Source: an uncultured Acidobacteriota bacterium (GTDB taxonomy: Bacteria > Acidobacteriota > Terriglobia > Terriglobales > Acidobacteriaceae). From it: a stretch of DNA of 20,726 bases. This document shows positions 1 through 8,167 of this stretch, piece after piece. The notes beneath the pieces are model-generated. The model did no database searches. It was not told where the DNA came from and saw only the letters and a list, made by a program, of their open reading frames with translations. The number at the start of each line of letters is the position of its first letter. The first letter of the stretch is position 1. The DNA is taken from assembly GCA_903832475.1 (NCBI GenBank), contig CAILBQ010000296.1, positions 1 through 20,726 on the forward strand, read 5' to 3'. Made by a program: the position numbers and the translations under genes.

Positions 1-1113
1 GAGAGAGCGGTGAGGGATGCCGTGTTTTGGATGGATGGCGGCGAAGGTGCGGAAGTAGTTGCCATCGCGGGCAGCCGCGTAGGGGACGCGGGAGTAGCCG
101 AGGAGAAGCGAAAAGATGGAGGAAAAGGCGCTCCACATGATGAGGCCGGCGAGAATGCGTCCCGCCAGCTTGCCGAACGCGGACTGGGCAATATCCGCGA
201 CCAGGGATAGGCGTGTTGTGGCCAAGGTTCCCACGGCCTGGGCCGCGACGTTGCCGATAGCCGGCAGGACGGCCAGGTTCATGGCGATGTAGAAAACAGC
301 GACCAGCAGGATGGAGATGAGGATGGCGCGAGGGATGGTCTTTTCCGGCCTCTTCACTTCAGCGCCCAGGAAGCAGATGTTGTAGTAGCCCCAGTAGTCG
401 TAGCAGGTGATGAGTGTGGCGGCCGCGAGGGGGTGAAGCATGCCCAGGGTGGGCCATCCGATGAGGTTGGGGATATGCCAGCCCGCCGCGCCGGTGATGT
501 GGTTGCCGGTCACGATACCGGAAGCGATGACGCCGGCCAGAGTGATGAGGACGCCTCCAAACAAAAGCCAGGCCAGGCGGGTGATGGAGCTGATGTTGCG
601 GTAGAGCAGGGCGGTCACCAGCAGGCAGGCGGCGGCGGCGATGAAGTTGGTGCCGTGCAGGAAGGGGACGCCGGCGAGCAGTTGCGTGTTAAGTGAAGGC
701 CAGAGAAAAGCCAAAAAAGTGGCCAGGCCGATGCATCCGGAGGCGATGGAGAGCGGCGCGGAGAAACTGAGCTGCCAGACGTAGAGGAAGGAGATCCAGC
801 GGCCGGCGCCTTCGGGGTTGTAGATTTCGCGCAGGAAGGCGTAGGAACCTCCGGCGTCGGGAAAGGCGGCGCCCAGTTCCGCGCAGACCAGGCCGTCGGC
901 GAGGGCGATGGCCGCGCCCAGGACCCAGGCCCACACGGCGTAGCGGGTTCCAGCGGCGGCGATGACCAGGGGCAAGGTGAGGAACGGACCCACGCCGATC
1001 ATGTCCATCATGTTGAAAATCACGGCCGACGGCAGGCCGATGTGGCGCGCGAGAGCGCTCGGTCCGGGCTCGGGTGAAGGACGGGCCGGCGATGAGAGAG
1101 GGATGGGGTTCAT
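1..1113 (-). CDS. APC-family amino acid permease, 3' end cut by window edge
   Basis: Inner-membrane transporter of the amino acid-polyamine-organocation superfamily; the substrate cannot be told. I translated it by hand from the complement of an ATG at 1113-1111. It reads 371 codons without a stop and leaves the window in frame, so the C-terminus is missing (family members usually run about 430-500 residues). After a short Pro/Ser-rich cytoplasmic N-terminus comes the family's first-helix glycine pattern (MDMIGVGPF, about residues 36-44). A second helix follows and then the conserved loop AELGAAFPDAGGSYAFLREI (about 78-97). Later hydrophobic segments alternate with short loops, including CYDYWGYYN and the cytoplasmic GAEVKRPEKTIPRA, typical of APC carriers. 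The gene diverges from the PIG-L gene, with 65 bases between start codons. Longer reading frames over the same bases are shadows. Family confident, specificity unknown. Confidence 0.9.
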   Translation of the reverse strand, partial: MNPIPLSSPARPSPEPGPSALARHIGLPSAVIFNMMDMIGVGPFLTLPLVIAAAGTRYAVWAWVLGAAIALADGLVCAELGAAFPDAGGSYAFLREIYNPEGAGRWISFLYVWQLSFSAPLSIASGCIGLATFLAFLWPSLNTQLLAGVPFLHGTNFIAAAACLLVTALLYRNISSITRLAWLLFGGVLITLAGVIASGIVTGNHITGAAGWHIPNLIGWPTLGMLHPLAAATLITCYDYWGYYNICFLGAEVKRPEKTIPRAILISILLVAVFYIAMNLAVLPAIGNVAAQAVGTLATTRLSLVADIAQSAFGKLAGRILAGLIMWSAFSSIFSLLLGYSRVPYAAARDGNYFRTFAAIHPKHGIPHRSL

Positions 1114-1161
1114 GCTGACCGGAACAGCGAAGCAGATGCGGACGTGCGCAGGGCTGGGTGG

Positions 1162-1171
1162 ATTGTACACT
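1162..1171. promoter_or_regulatory. overlapping divergent -10 elements
   Basis: A TGTACA palindrome (1164-1169) gives a minus-strand TACAAT (1167-1162) facing the permease and a plus-strand TACACT (1166-1171) facing the PIG-L gene. Each is close to the sigma-70 -10 hexamer. No good -35 is visible for either. The plus-strand -10 ends only 7 bases before the ATG at 1179, which would give an almost leaderless PIG-L transcript. The two promoters would physically compete. Confidence 0.3.
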
Positions 1172-1178
1172 GGGCCTA

Positions 1179-4040
1179 ATGCATAGTTTCCGGCCTTCTC
1201 CTACTGCCAGTCTGCCTTTGTATGGATTCAAGTCTGCTTTGAAGACGACGCGAGTCGCTGCCGCCTGGGTGGGCATGGGCGGCCTGCTGTGTTCACAGAT
1301 GGTGGCGCAGGCACCGGCGGAGCGGTACTCCATGGAAGCGCGGGAGAATGCTCTCCCGCTGCCCGAGGATCGCGGCACGGCTGCTTTGGAGCAGACCCTG
1401 AAACGGCTGGGGACGTGGGCCAGCCTGATGGACATCGTGGCGCATCCCGACGATGAGGATGGTTCGATGCTCACCTATGAGAGCCGCGGGCAGGGGGTGC
1501 GCAGTTCGCTGCTGACGCTGACACGAGGCGAGGGCGGTCAAAATGCCATGTCGGCGGATAGTTATGACGCGCTGGGCGTGATGCGTACGAACGAGCTGCT
1601 CAAGGCGGACGAATATTACGGGGTAAAGCAGTACTGGGGCACGGAGGCCGACTTCGGATTTTCGAAGACGCAGGAAGAGGCCTTTGCGCGGTGGGGGCAT
1701 GAGCGGGTGCTGTATGACACGGTGCTGGCGATTCGCAAGGAGCGGCCGCTGGTGCTGGTAGCGACGTTTGTGGGCGGGATTACGGACGGGCATGGGCAGC
1801 ACCAGGTTTCGGGAGAGATTGCGCAGGAGGCGTTTCTTGCGGCGGGCGACCCTGCGGTGTTTCCGGACCAGATCAAGGATGGGCTGACGCCGTGGTCGCC
1901 GCGCAAGGTGTATGCGCGGGTGCCGTTTGCGCCGGTGACGGACAAGGGCATGTTCGACTATGCGACGGGCAAATGGGCTCCGGTGAAATTCACTAATTAC
2001 GTCACAAAAGAAGTGACAAAGACCGAGCCGAAAGCCAGTGTCGCGATCGAGCCAGGAAAGCTTGACCCGGTGCTGGGACGGAGTTACTCGCAGATCGCCC
2101 GGCAAGGTTGGGGTGAGCAGAAATCGCAAAATGGCGGAGCCATTCCTTCGCTTTCGGGCGGGGATGGAGACGAGTACCACCGCTATGGGGTTCGGACGGC
2201 GGATGGGAAAGTCGAAGATGGGGCGACGAAAGAAAAGAGCTTCTTTGATGGGATTCCAGTAGGAATTGAGGGTTTGGCAACGTTGGTTTCGGGGCCGGCG
2301 CCGGCATGGCTCGCGCCGGGGCTGAAGGGAATTGCGGAGGACGTCTTAAGGGCGCAGACGGCGTATCAGCCAGAGCAGCCTCAGGTCATCGCGCCTGCGC
2401 TGAAGGCCGGATACGAGGCGACGCGGGCTTTGCGGCAGCGCGTGGAGTCGAGCGATCTGAAGGCTGAAGAGAAAGCGGACCTGGCGGGCGAACTTCACAT
2501 CAAGCTGGAGCAGTTTCAGACCGCGCTGAGCCAGGCGCTGGGGCTGGACTTGCAGGCATTCGTGGCTAGTGACGGTGGGCAGCGCAGGCAAGGACCGTTT
2601 GGCGGCGGAGTGGATGAGACGGCGCGCAACGTTGTGCCGGGGCAGGCGATCCAGGTAAAGGTGCATACGGGGAACGCGACCGGCGAGGCAAAGCTGACGA
2701 AGATCTGGCTGGCCGGAAGCGATGGCAAGCCGGAGTCGTGGTCTGCGGCCGCGGTAGAGAAGCCGGGAAGTGATGTGGTGCTGAAAGCAACGGTGCCAGC
2801 AGACGCGAAGCCGACAGAGCCTTACTTTTCGCGACCCAGCATTGAGCAGCCGTATTACGACGTTTCGAATCCTGAATGGCGGGGGCGTTCGTTTGCGCCG
2901 TATCCGCTCGCGGCCTGGGCGGAATTCGATTATCAGGGCATGCCCATCCGGATGGGCGAAGTGGTGCAGACCATGGAGCGGTTGCTGGGACCGGGGGGAA
3001 TCTTTGAGCCGCTGGTGATTACGCCGCCGGTTGGAGTACGGGTAACTCCCGAGGCGCGGATTCTGCCGCTGGATGGAAGTCCGCTGCAGGTGCTGGTGAC
3101 GCTCCATAGCGAAGGGCCGGCAGATGGAACCGTGCGCTTGAAGTTGCCGCAAGGCTGGAGCGCAACGCCGACGGAAATTCCGTTTCACCGCAAAACGGGG
3201 GGAGATTCCGATCCGATCGCGTTCCAGGTAACTGCGTCGAGCGCGGAGAGCAAGACGGACGGGGTGGTGTCGATTCGCGCAGAGGCTGAAACCGGGGGAC
3301 ACACGTACGGAAGCGGCTGGCGAACCATCGGGTACCCGGGCCTGCGGCCGTACAACATGTATCGCACCGCCGAACTGAAAACGCGCCGCGTGGATGTGAA
3401 GGTGGCTCCCGGATTGCGGGTGGGCTATGTGATGGGTACGGGCGATACGGTGCCAGATGCAATTGCTGGATTGGGCGTGACGCCGCACATTCTCTTGGCG
3501 GGCGAACTGGCCAGCACGGATCTTTCGGCGTATGACGTGATCATGATCGGGATTCGCGCTTATTCGGTGCGTCCGGATCTGAGCAGCGCGCAGCCGCGGC
3601 TGAATGCGTTCGTCGAGGCGGGCGGCACGCTGGTGGTGGAGTACCAGAGCGGCAACTTCCCTGCCCCGTATCCGCTGTCGATGGGCGGGACGCCTGAGAG
3701 AGTTGTTGAAGAAGACGCGAAGGTGAAGATCCTGGCGCCGGAAAACTCGGTTCTCACCTTTCCCAATTTCATCACTTCGCATGATTTTGACGGGTGGGTG
3801 GAGGAGCGGGGGCATTCGTTCCTGGATACCTGGGATGCTGCGTATACTGCGCTGACCGAAACGGCCGATGCCGGGCAGGATCCGCAGCGGGGGGGACTGC
3901 TGGTGGCTCATCCCGGCAAGGGTACGTATGTGTATATGTCTTATGCGCTGTACCGGCAATTGCCGGAGCTGGTGCCGGGAGCATACCGGCTGCTCGCGAA
4001 CCTTTTGAGCGCTCCGAAGGCGCCGTCCGCGAGCAAGTAG
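1179..4040 (+). CDS. Secreted PIG-L/LmbE-family deacetylase, multidomain (953 aa)
   Basis: Zn-dependent N-acyl deacetylase fold of the PIG-L/LmbE type, expected to act outside the cytoplasm on an N-acetylated sugar or glycoconjugate; the substrate is unknown. The ATG at 1179 is preferred over an in-frame GTG at 1158, because it places a basic stretch and hydrophobic signal segment (about residues 22-46, ending ...MVAQA) near the N-terminus. The metal motif AHPDDE lies at 88-93. The third ligand region HGQH lies at 205-208. The catalytic domain covers roughly 80-260. It is followed by a linker and helical segment, beta-rich parts, and an NEW3-like beta-sandwich (about 615-720). The C-terminal Rossmann-like domain (about 744-935) resembles class I glutamine amidotransferase folds, but I see no nucleophilic Cys elbow. 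At 953 residues it is far longer than simple PIG-L enzymes (about 230-300). It appears monocistronic. Confidence 0.88.
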   Translation: MHSFRPSPTASLPLYGFKSALKTTRVAAAWVGMGGLLCSQMVAQAPAERYSMEARENALPLPEDRGTAALEQTLKRLGTWASLMDIVAHPDDEDGSMLTYESRGQGVRSSLLTLTRGEGGQNAMSADSYDALGVMRTNELLKADEYYGVKQYWGTEADFGFSKTQEEAFARWGHERVLYDTVLAIRKERPLVLVATFVGGITDGHGQHQVSGEIAQEAFLAAGDPAVFPDQIKDGLTPWSPRKVYARVPFAPVTDKGMFDYATGKWAPVKFTNYVTKEVTKTEPKASVAIEPGKLDPVLGRSYSQIARQGWGEQKSQNGGAIPSLSGGDGDEYHRYGVRTADGKVEDGATKEKSFFDGIPVGIEGLATLVSGPAPAWLAPGLKGIAEDVLRAQTAYQPEQPQVIAPALKAGYEATRALRQRVESSDLKAEEKADLAGELHIKLEQFQTALSQALGLDLQAFVASDGGQRRQGPFGGGVDETARNVVPGQAIQVKVHTGNATGEAKLTKIWLAGSDGKPESWSAAAVEKPGSDVVLKATVPADAKPTEPYFSRPSIEQPYYDVSNPEWRGRSFAPYPLAAWAEFDYQGMPIRMGEVVQTMERLLGPGGIFEPLVITPPVGVRVTPEARILPLDGSPLQVLVTLHSEGPADGTVRLKLPQGWSATPTEIPFHRKTGGDSDPIAFQVTASSAESKTDGVVSIRAEAETGGHTYGSGWRTIGYPGLRPYNMYRTAELKTRRVDVKVAPGLRVGYVMGTGDTVPDAIAGLGVTPHILLAGELASTDLSAYDVIMIGIRAYSVRPDLSSAQPRLNAFVEAGGTLVVEYQSGNFPAPYPLSMGGTPERVVEEDAKVKILAPENSVLTFPNFITSHDFDGWVEERGHSFLDTWDAAYTALTETADAGQDPQRGGLLVAHPGKGTYVYMSYALYRQLPELVPGAYRLLANLLSAPKAPSASK

Positions 4041-4433
4041 ATTCACCGCTGTGGCGGCTGAAGTTCTGGACCAACGCGTACCGAATTAACACGTATCGGA
4101 CGTCGCGGTTGGAGTACGGCAGGGCCCGGGGTCTGCTGCGGAAGGCCCGCTAATGGGTGCGCCCATGCGCATAGAGCGGGTTGCCAACTATGTGGAAAAA
4201 TCTGCTCTTTGTAACACTCCTGTAATGTTCGATAAACGCCTTCCTATAAATTCACCAAACTGAAACATACTGCGGGCGGTTATTCGCAGCATATTCATAT
4301 GTCTCTGAAACCCTTAAGGACAGAATGCTGCTCCGACTGTACTCACCCTCCGCACGATATCCGGTTGCACCGGAAAGGGAAGAATAACGGTTGCAGCTTC
4401 TGGTTTGAACAAGAGGCATTTCAGAGAGGCTTA
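4041..4433 (+). other. Intergenic region with promoter candidates and long leader of the porin gene
   Basis: There is no convincing gene in these 393 bases. After the PIG-L stop there is a small hairpin (ATGGG 4153-4157, CCCAT 4162-4166, loop TGCG) followed by the palindrome ATGCGCAT (4165-4172). It has no T-tract, so it is a weak terminator at best. An AT-richer stretch (about 4185-4260) looks like the promoter. The remaining roughly 180 bases would be the leader of the porin mRNA. It contains hairpins CTGCG/CGCAG (4270-4274 with 4285-4289) and TCCGG/CCGGA (4360-4364 with 4370-4374). The heptamer GGTTGCA also occurs twice (4363-4369 and 4389-4395). Confidence 0.5.
4209..4250 (+). promoter_or_regulatory. 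Candidate promoter with Pho-box-like direct repeat
   Basis: TTGTAAC (4209-4215) and CTGTAAT (4220-4226) are 7-base repeats set 11 bases apart, the geometry of PhoB-type boxes. By my count 11 of 18 positions agree with the enterobacterial consensus. CGATAAA (4230-4236) may be a third, poorer copy. Possible -10 hexamers are GATAAA (4231-4236, 16 bases after TTGTAA) and TATAAA (4245-4250). The regulator assignment is inference. Confidence 0.3.
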
Positions 4434-6461
4434 ATGAACAACACTTTTAAAACGATAGCTGCGGTAGTGATCGCAGCCGGACTGGTTTCGCCGCTTGGTT
4501 TTTCCGCCGAGCCGGACGCGACCCCGAAGGTTAAGAAACACGTTAAGGCAAAACCGAAGGAACCTGCGGTTACAGAAGAACAGCTGCAGCAACTGAAGCA
4601 GGACATGGAGTCGCAGATTAATGCGCTCAAGGGCCAACTGTCTGACAAGGATTCGCAACTGAAGCAGGCGCAGGATGCAGCGGCGGCGGCTCAGGCTTCC
4701 GCGGCGCGAGCGGAAGCTGCCATTGCGACGCAGCAGTCGGCGATGACCGAAAACACCTCTGCAGTGACCACGCTGCAGTCGACGGTAACCGACCTCAAGT
4801 CCAACCAGACGCAGATTGTCGGCACCATGCAGGATGACCAGGCCAAGATCAAGAAGGCAATCGAGAATCCCGATCACTTGCACTACAAGGGGATCGAGAT
4901 CACGCCGGGCGGCTTCATGGCGGGTGAAACTGTGTATCGCGCGCACGCTACGGGCGGCGATATTCCGACGGCTTTCAGCGGGCTCCCTTATGAGCACGCC
5001 GACGCGTACCACTTAAGCGAGTTCTATGGCTCGGCTCGCCAGTCGCGCGTTTCGCTGATGGCGGAAGGCAAGACCAGCTGGGGCACAGCGCGCGGCTACG
5101 TTGAAGCTGACTTCCTGGGAACGGGCACCAGTTCCAACAGCAACCAGTCCAACAGCTACGTCATGCGGCAGCGAGTGGTGTGGGCCCAAGCGGCATTGAA
5201 CAATGGCTGGGCTTTCACGGGCGGACAACTCTGGTCGCTGGCGACGGAAGACAAGAAGGGCATCTCCAACTTGTCGGGCGACATCATGACGCCGCTGACC
5301 ATCGACCCGAACTATAACGCGGGTTTTGTGTGGACGCGCCAGTTCGGTTTCCGCGTGACCAAGACGACGAACAAGTTTGCCTTCGGTGTTGCGATAGAAA
5401 ATCCTGAATTCCTCTACAGCGCCACCCTGGCGGGCGATACACCGTATGCGGTACTGGGCAGCGCAGGCGCGAACGGCGGCAACTTCAACGCGGCGGTCAG
5501 CGGCTGCTCGAACTCGAGCTACACGGCGTACAGCGAGAAGGCTGGTTCGGTTTCGAGCGCGACCAAGTATCTCAACCTGTGCACCAACCTGTTCAATGTG
5601 ACCTTCAACGAGGCACCTGATGTGCTCGCGAAAGTGGCACTTGATCCAGGCTGGGGTCACTACGAGATCTTCGGGATCGGTCGTTTTCCGCATGAACGAA
5701 TCTATCCTGGTGTGACCAACAATGCGTACCTGTACGGTGGCGTGACCGACACCAACGGCGTCGCCGTTGCGGCGTTGACGTCGGCAGGCTCTTACAACAA
5801 CAGCACGGTGCTGGGCGGCGTGGGCGGAAGCTTCCGCGTACCGGTGATTGCGCACAAGCTTGACCTGGGCGCGAAGGGTCTGTGGGGCGATGGTACGGGC
5901 CGTTATGGCGACACCACCCTTTCTGACTTGACCGACAAAACGAACGGAGAATTCGCCGGCATCCACAGCACGTCCTTCCTGACCACGGCAGAATGGAACG
6001 TTTCGCCGCGGTTTGTGTTGTACCTCAACTACGGCGGTGATTATGTGAAGCGCCAGGCCGAGTACTCGACGACGATCACAAGTGCGACGTATACCGCGGC
6101 CAGCGGCAGCGGAGCGACCGCTGTCCCGGGCAGCATCACCTACAAAATCGGCAATGCCCCGGTCGGCTACGGTTCGCCGCTTTCGAGCAACGCGAGCTGC
6201 TTGACCGATGGTAACCCTACCTACACGGGTGGAACGGGCTTCTACCCGGCGGGTTCGTGCGGCGCTGCGACTCGTTACGTGAAGGAGTACACGGCGGGCT
6301 ACTGGTATGACCTGTACAAGGGAAATGCCGGCCGTCTGCGTCAGGGCGTCCAGTACAGCTACGCGGATCGCCAGAGCTTCTCTGATAACGAAGCGACGCC
6401 GGTCTCAACCCACGGTCTCAACAACATGGTGTGGACCAGCTTCCGATATTACCTGCCGTAG
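4434..6461 (+). CDS. Outer-membrane porin with N-terminal coiled coil (675 aa)
   Basis: Predicted trimeric beta-barrel porin for passive uptake of small solutes across the outer membrane; selectivity is unknown. The ATG at 4434 is preferred over an in-frame ATG at 4299. It follows AGAGAGG (4423-4429), and it begins a proper signal peptide (MNNTFKTIAAVVIAAG... ending near FSA). Next come a Lys/Pro-rich segment and a heptad-rich coiled coil with an Ala-rich stretch (about residues 40-130), as seen in trimeric porins anchored in the periplasm. From about residue 145 alternating polar/hydrophobic strands rich in Gly, Tyr, Asn and Thr continue to the end. The last residues SFRYYLP carry aromatic residues, though the usual terminal Phe is not last. 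The barrel recalls DcaP-type or phosphate-selective porins. It is monocistronic and ends at a hairpin terminator. Confidence 0.82.
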   Translation: MNNTFKTIAAVVIAAGLVSPLGFSAEPDATPKVKKHVKAKPKEPAVTEEQLQQLKQDMESQINALKGQLSDKDSQLKQAQDAAAAAQASAARAEAAIATQQSAMTENTSAVTTLQSTVTDLKSNQTQIVGTMQDDQAKIKKAIENPDHLHYKGIEITPGGFMAGETVYRAHATGGDIPTAFSGLPYEHADAYHLSEFYGSARQSRVSLMAEGKTSWGTARGYVEADFLGTGTSSNSNQSNSYVMRQRVVWAQAALNNGWAFTGGQLWSLATEDKKGISNLSGDIMTPLTIDPNYNAGFVWTRQFGFRVTKTTNKFAFGVAIENPEFLYSATLAGDTPYAVLGSAGANGGNFNAAVSGCSNSSYTAYSEKAGSVSSATKYLNLCTNLFNVTFNEAPDVLAKVALDPGWGHYEIFGIGRFPHERIYPGVTNNAYLYGGVTDTNGVAVAALTSAGSYNNSTVLGGVGGSFRVPVIAHKLDLGAKGLWGDGTGRYGDTTLSDLTDKTNGEFAGIHSTSFLTTAEWNVSPRFVLYLNYGGDYVKRQAEYSTTITSATYTAASGSGATAVPGSITYKIGNAPVGYGSPLSSNASCLTDGNPTYTGGTGFYPAGSCGAATRYVKEYTAGYWYDLYKGNAGRLRQGVQYSYADRQSFSDNEATPVSTHGLNNMVWTSFRYYLP

Positions 6462-6473
6462 GCTGATGCGCAA

Positions 6474-6519
6474 CACAAACGACAAGGGCGCTCCTCGCGG
6501 GGCGCCCTTGCTGTTTGTG
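6474..6519. terminator. Long hairpin terminator shared by convergent genes
   Basis: CAAGGGCGC (6483-6491) pairs perfectly with GCGCCCTTG (6502-6510) around a 10-base loop. Beyond a 2x2 internal loop, CACAAAC (6474-6480) pairs with GTTTGTG (6513-6519). The structure begins 12 bases after the porin stop and ends 11 bases before the GH35 stop, so it can serve both strands. The T-tract is poor; CTGTTTGT follows the core stem on the plus strand. Confidence 0.8.
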
Positions 6520-6530
6520 CCAAGTCCGGT

Positions 6531-8147
6531 CTAGAAGCGGCCCATTTTGACGTGGACGACCTCGGGTTTGGCGTGGAAGGTGAGGCCGCGATCGGTTTCA
6601 TCGCCGTTCCAGAGCCGGAGAGGTTTCCAGACGCCGTTCTCGTAAGTGCCCTGCTCGGCGGTGATGATTTCGGAGTGGATCCAGGGGAGTTTACCGGGTA
6701 GGTGGAAGGTGATGCCGGCGTCGATGCCGGTCACCACGAATTCATCAGGAGCTACCTGGGCGATAAGGGCAACGCCGTGAGCGTCCTTGGTGCCGGGGGC
6801 GCGGCGGCCGTCCTGCTGCGGAAAGCCGAAGGCGACGGTGGCCTGCCACGCGCCGAAGTCGAGTTCCTGGGTGGCCTGGCCGGGCTCTTCTACGGCTGTC
6901 TTGAGCTTGCCGTCGAATTCCCACTGGGCAACTTCGCGGCTCATGGGGCCGATGAGGGCGAAGTTGTTGGCGTGGGCTTTCCACGGCTCGTCGCCGAGAA
7001 TGTTCCATCCGGAGTCGTCGACGCCGAAGGGAGAGAAGCCGAGCGCGCCTTCGCCCAGCGCTGCGAAGAGGAACTTACCGAAGCTGTCGCCGCGGCCGGT
7101 TTCCGGGATCCACAGCGGGTTGTCCGGACGGTGGTACGCATGCATCGTGTCGTGGTAGAAACCGGAGTCGTCGGCATAGATGTCGGGGCCGATCATGTCG
7201 AGAGCGGGAGCGAGACCGCGCCACATGCCGACCAGCTTCTGCACCGGGCCGCCGCTGGGATAGCCGATGCCGGGTTGATCGATCTGGCGCTGGGGAAGTT
7301 CGGCGGCGGGATAGTCGATCCAGACGTTGGCGTAGAGGGGGATGGCGAATTCGGCTTTGCCCGCTGTGGCGATTTCGTTGATGTATTTGGCCTGGTGGTA
7401 GGCCTGGAAGATTTCGTCGGCCTCAGAGCAAAACACCTGGGACCATGTGCCAGCTTGTTTGCCTGCGACTTTGAGGAGATCGGCAGGAACCTGGCCGGCG
7501 AATTCCTTGTTCGATTCAGGAGAGAAGTCGCGAACGCTGCCGATGCCGCCGGATTCATTTTCAACCTGGACGGTGATGACGGTGTGGTCGTCGCTGTCAA
7601 TTTCCTTCAGATGACGCATGAGGGCGACGAAGGCGGCCTTGTCGGCTTCGAAGGTGTTGTGGGCATTGGGGCCGCTTGCGGAGAATACGTCGATGGGCTC
7701 GCCGTCGGGGCGAATCATGCGCGGAAAGCGTTTGGTGTCGGCTTTGACCCAGGCGGGGGCGTAGTGGTTGTTGCCGTTCTTCCAGGTTCCGAACCAGAGC
7801 AGGACGGCGTGGAGCTGGTGGGCGCGGGCGCCTTGCACGATGGCGTCAACGTTGGTGAAGTCAAATTTGCCGGGCTGGGCCTCGAGTTGCTCCCAGTAGA
7901 CGGGAGCTTCGACGGTGTTGGCGTGAAGGGTGGCCATGGACTGCCAGACCTGGGGGAGTTCGCTGGGCCAGCCGCTGGAGTTGTGGATCTGGCCGCCGAG
8001 CATGAGGAACGGCTTGCCGTCGACGAGGAAGGCGTAGCGGCCGTCTTTCTGGATGAGACGAGGGGGTTCGGCGGCGAAGGCGGCGGGAAGAGCAATGGAG
8101 GCAAGCAGGGCGGCAGCGAGAACGGAAAGTAGAGACGAACGGCGCAT
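6531..8147 (-). CDS. Secreted GH35-family beta-galactosidase with DUF5597-like C-terminus (538 aa)
   Basis: Retaining beta-galactosidase-type glycoside hydrolase, probably periplasmic and acting on galactosides from plant-type polysaccharides. The signal peptide is clear (MRRSSLLSVLAAALLASIALP, cleavage near AFAA-EPP at about 26). The TIM-barrel starts with a GH35-like segment, FLMLGGQIHNSSGWP (47-61). QVENESG (194-200) carries the predicted acid/base Glu198. WIPETGRG (346-353) carries the predicted nucleophile Glu349. The C-terminal part is beta-rich and fits the DUF5597 extension found in the bacterial GH35 branch with proteins of about 540 residues. The ATG at 8147 follows GGAG with a 10-base spacer. 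The gene stands alone, converges on the porin gene, and has a promoter overlapped by a LacI-type operator match. Confidence 0.88.
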   Translation of the reverse strand: MRRSSLLSVLAAALLASIALPAAFAAEPPRLIQKDGRYAFLVDGKPFLMLGGQIHNSSGWPSELPQVWQSMATLHANTVEAPVYWEQLEAQPGKFDFTNVDAIVQGARAHQLHAVLLWFGTWKNGNNHYAPAWVKADTKRFPRMIRPDGEPIDVFSASGPNAHNTFEADKAAFVALMRHLKEIDSDDHTVITVQVENESGGIGSVRDFSPESNKEFAGQVPADLLKVAGKQAGTWSQVFCSEADEIFQAYHQAKYINEIATAGKAEFAIPLYANVWIDYPAAELPQRQIDQPGIGYPSGGPVQKLVGMWRGLAPALDMIGPDIYADDSGFYHDTMHAYHRPDNPLWIPETGRGDSFGKFLFAALGEGALGFSPFGVDDSGWNILGDEPWKAHANNFALIGPMSREVAQWEFDGKLKTAVEEPGQATQELDFGAWQATVAFGFPQQDGRRAPGTKDAHGVALIAQVAPDEFVVTGIDAGITFHLPGKLPWIHSEIITAEQGTYENGVWKPLRLWNGDETDRGLTFHAKPEVVHVKMGRF

Positions 8148-8167
8148 GGTTTTGAGGCTCCGCAGGA

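Noticed and set aside
689..1474. 261-residue minus-strand open frame
   Set aside because: Arg/Pro/Ser-rich shadow; the neighbouring frame from 1113 encodes a clear APC permease over the same bases, and the frame also crosses the PIG-L start.
2346..4046. 566-residue minus-strand open frame
   Set aside because: Exact antisense of the PIG-L gene, Arg/His/Gln-rich with no domain pattern; typical of long antisense frames in GC-rich DNA.
4190..4225. 11-codon leader-peptide-like frame (MWKNLLFVTLL)
   Set aside because: No ribosome-binding site, no run of regulatory codons and no attenuator follow it, and it lies upstream of the likely -10 elements.
4299..4433. 45-residue N-terminal extension of the porin
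   Set aside because: Cys/His/Arg-rich and would bury the signal peptide; the ATG at 4434 has a ribosome-binding site and a proper signal sequence.
6702..8132. 476-residue plus-strand open frame that looks protein-like (Gly/Val/Asp-rich)
   Set aside because: It mirrors the GH35 gene, whose catalytic motifs and signal peptide are unmistakable; the composition follows from the antisense of C-ending codons.
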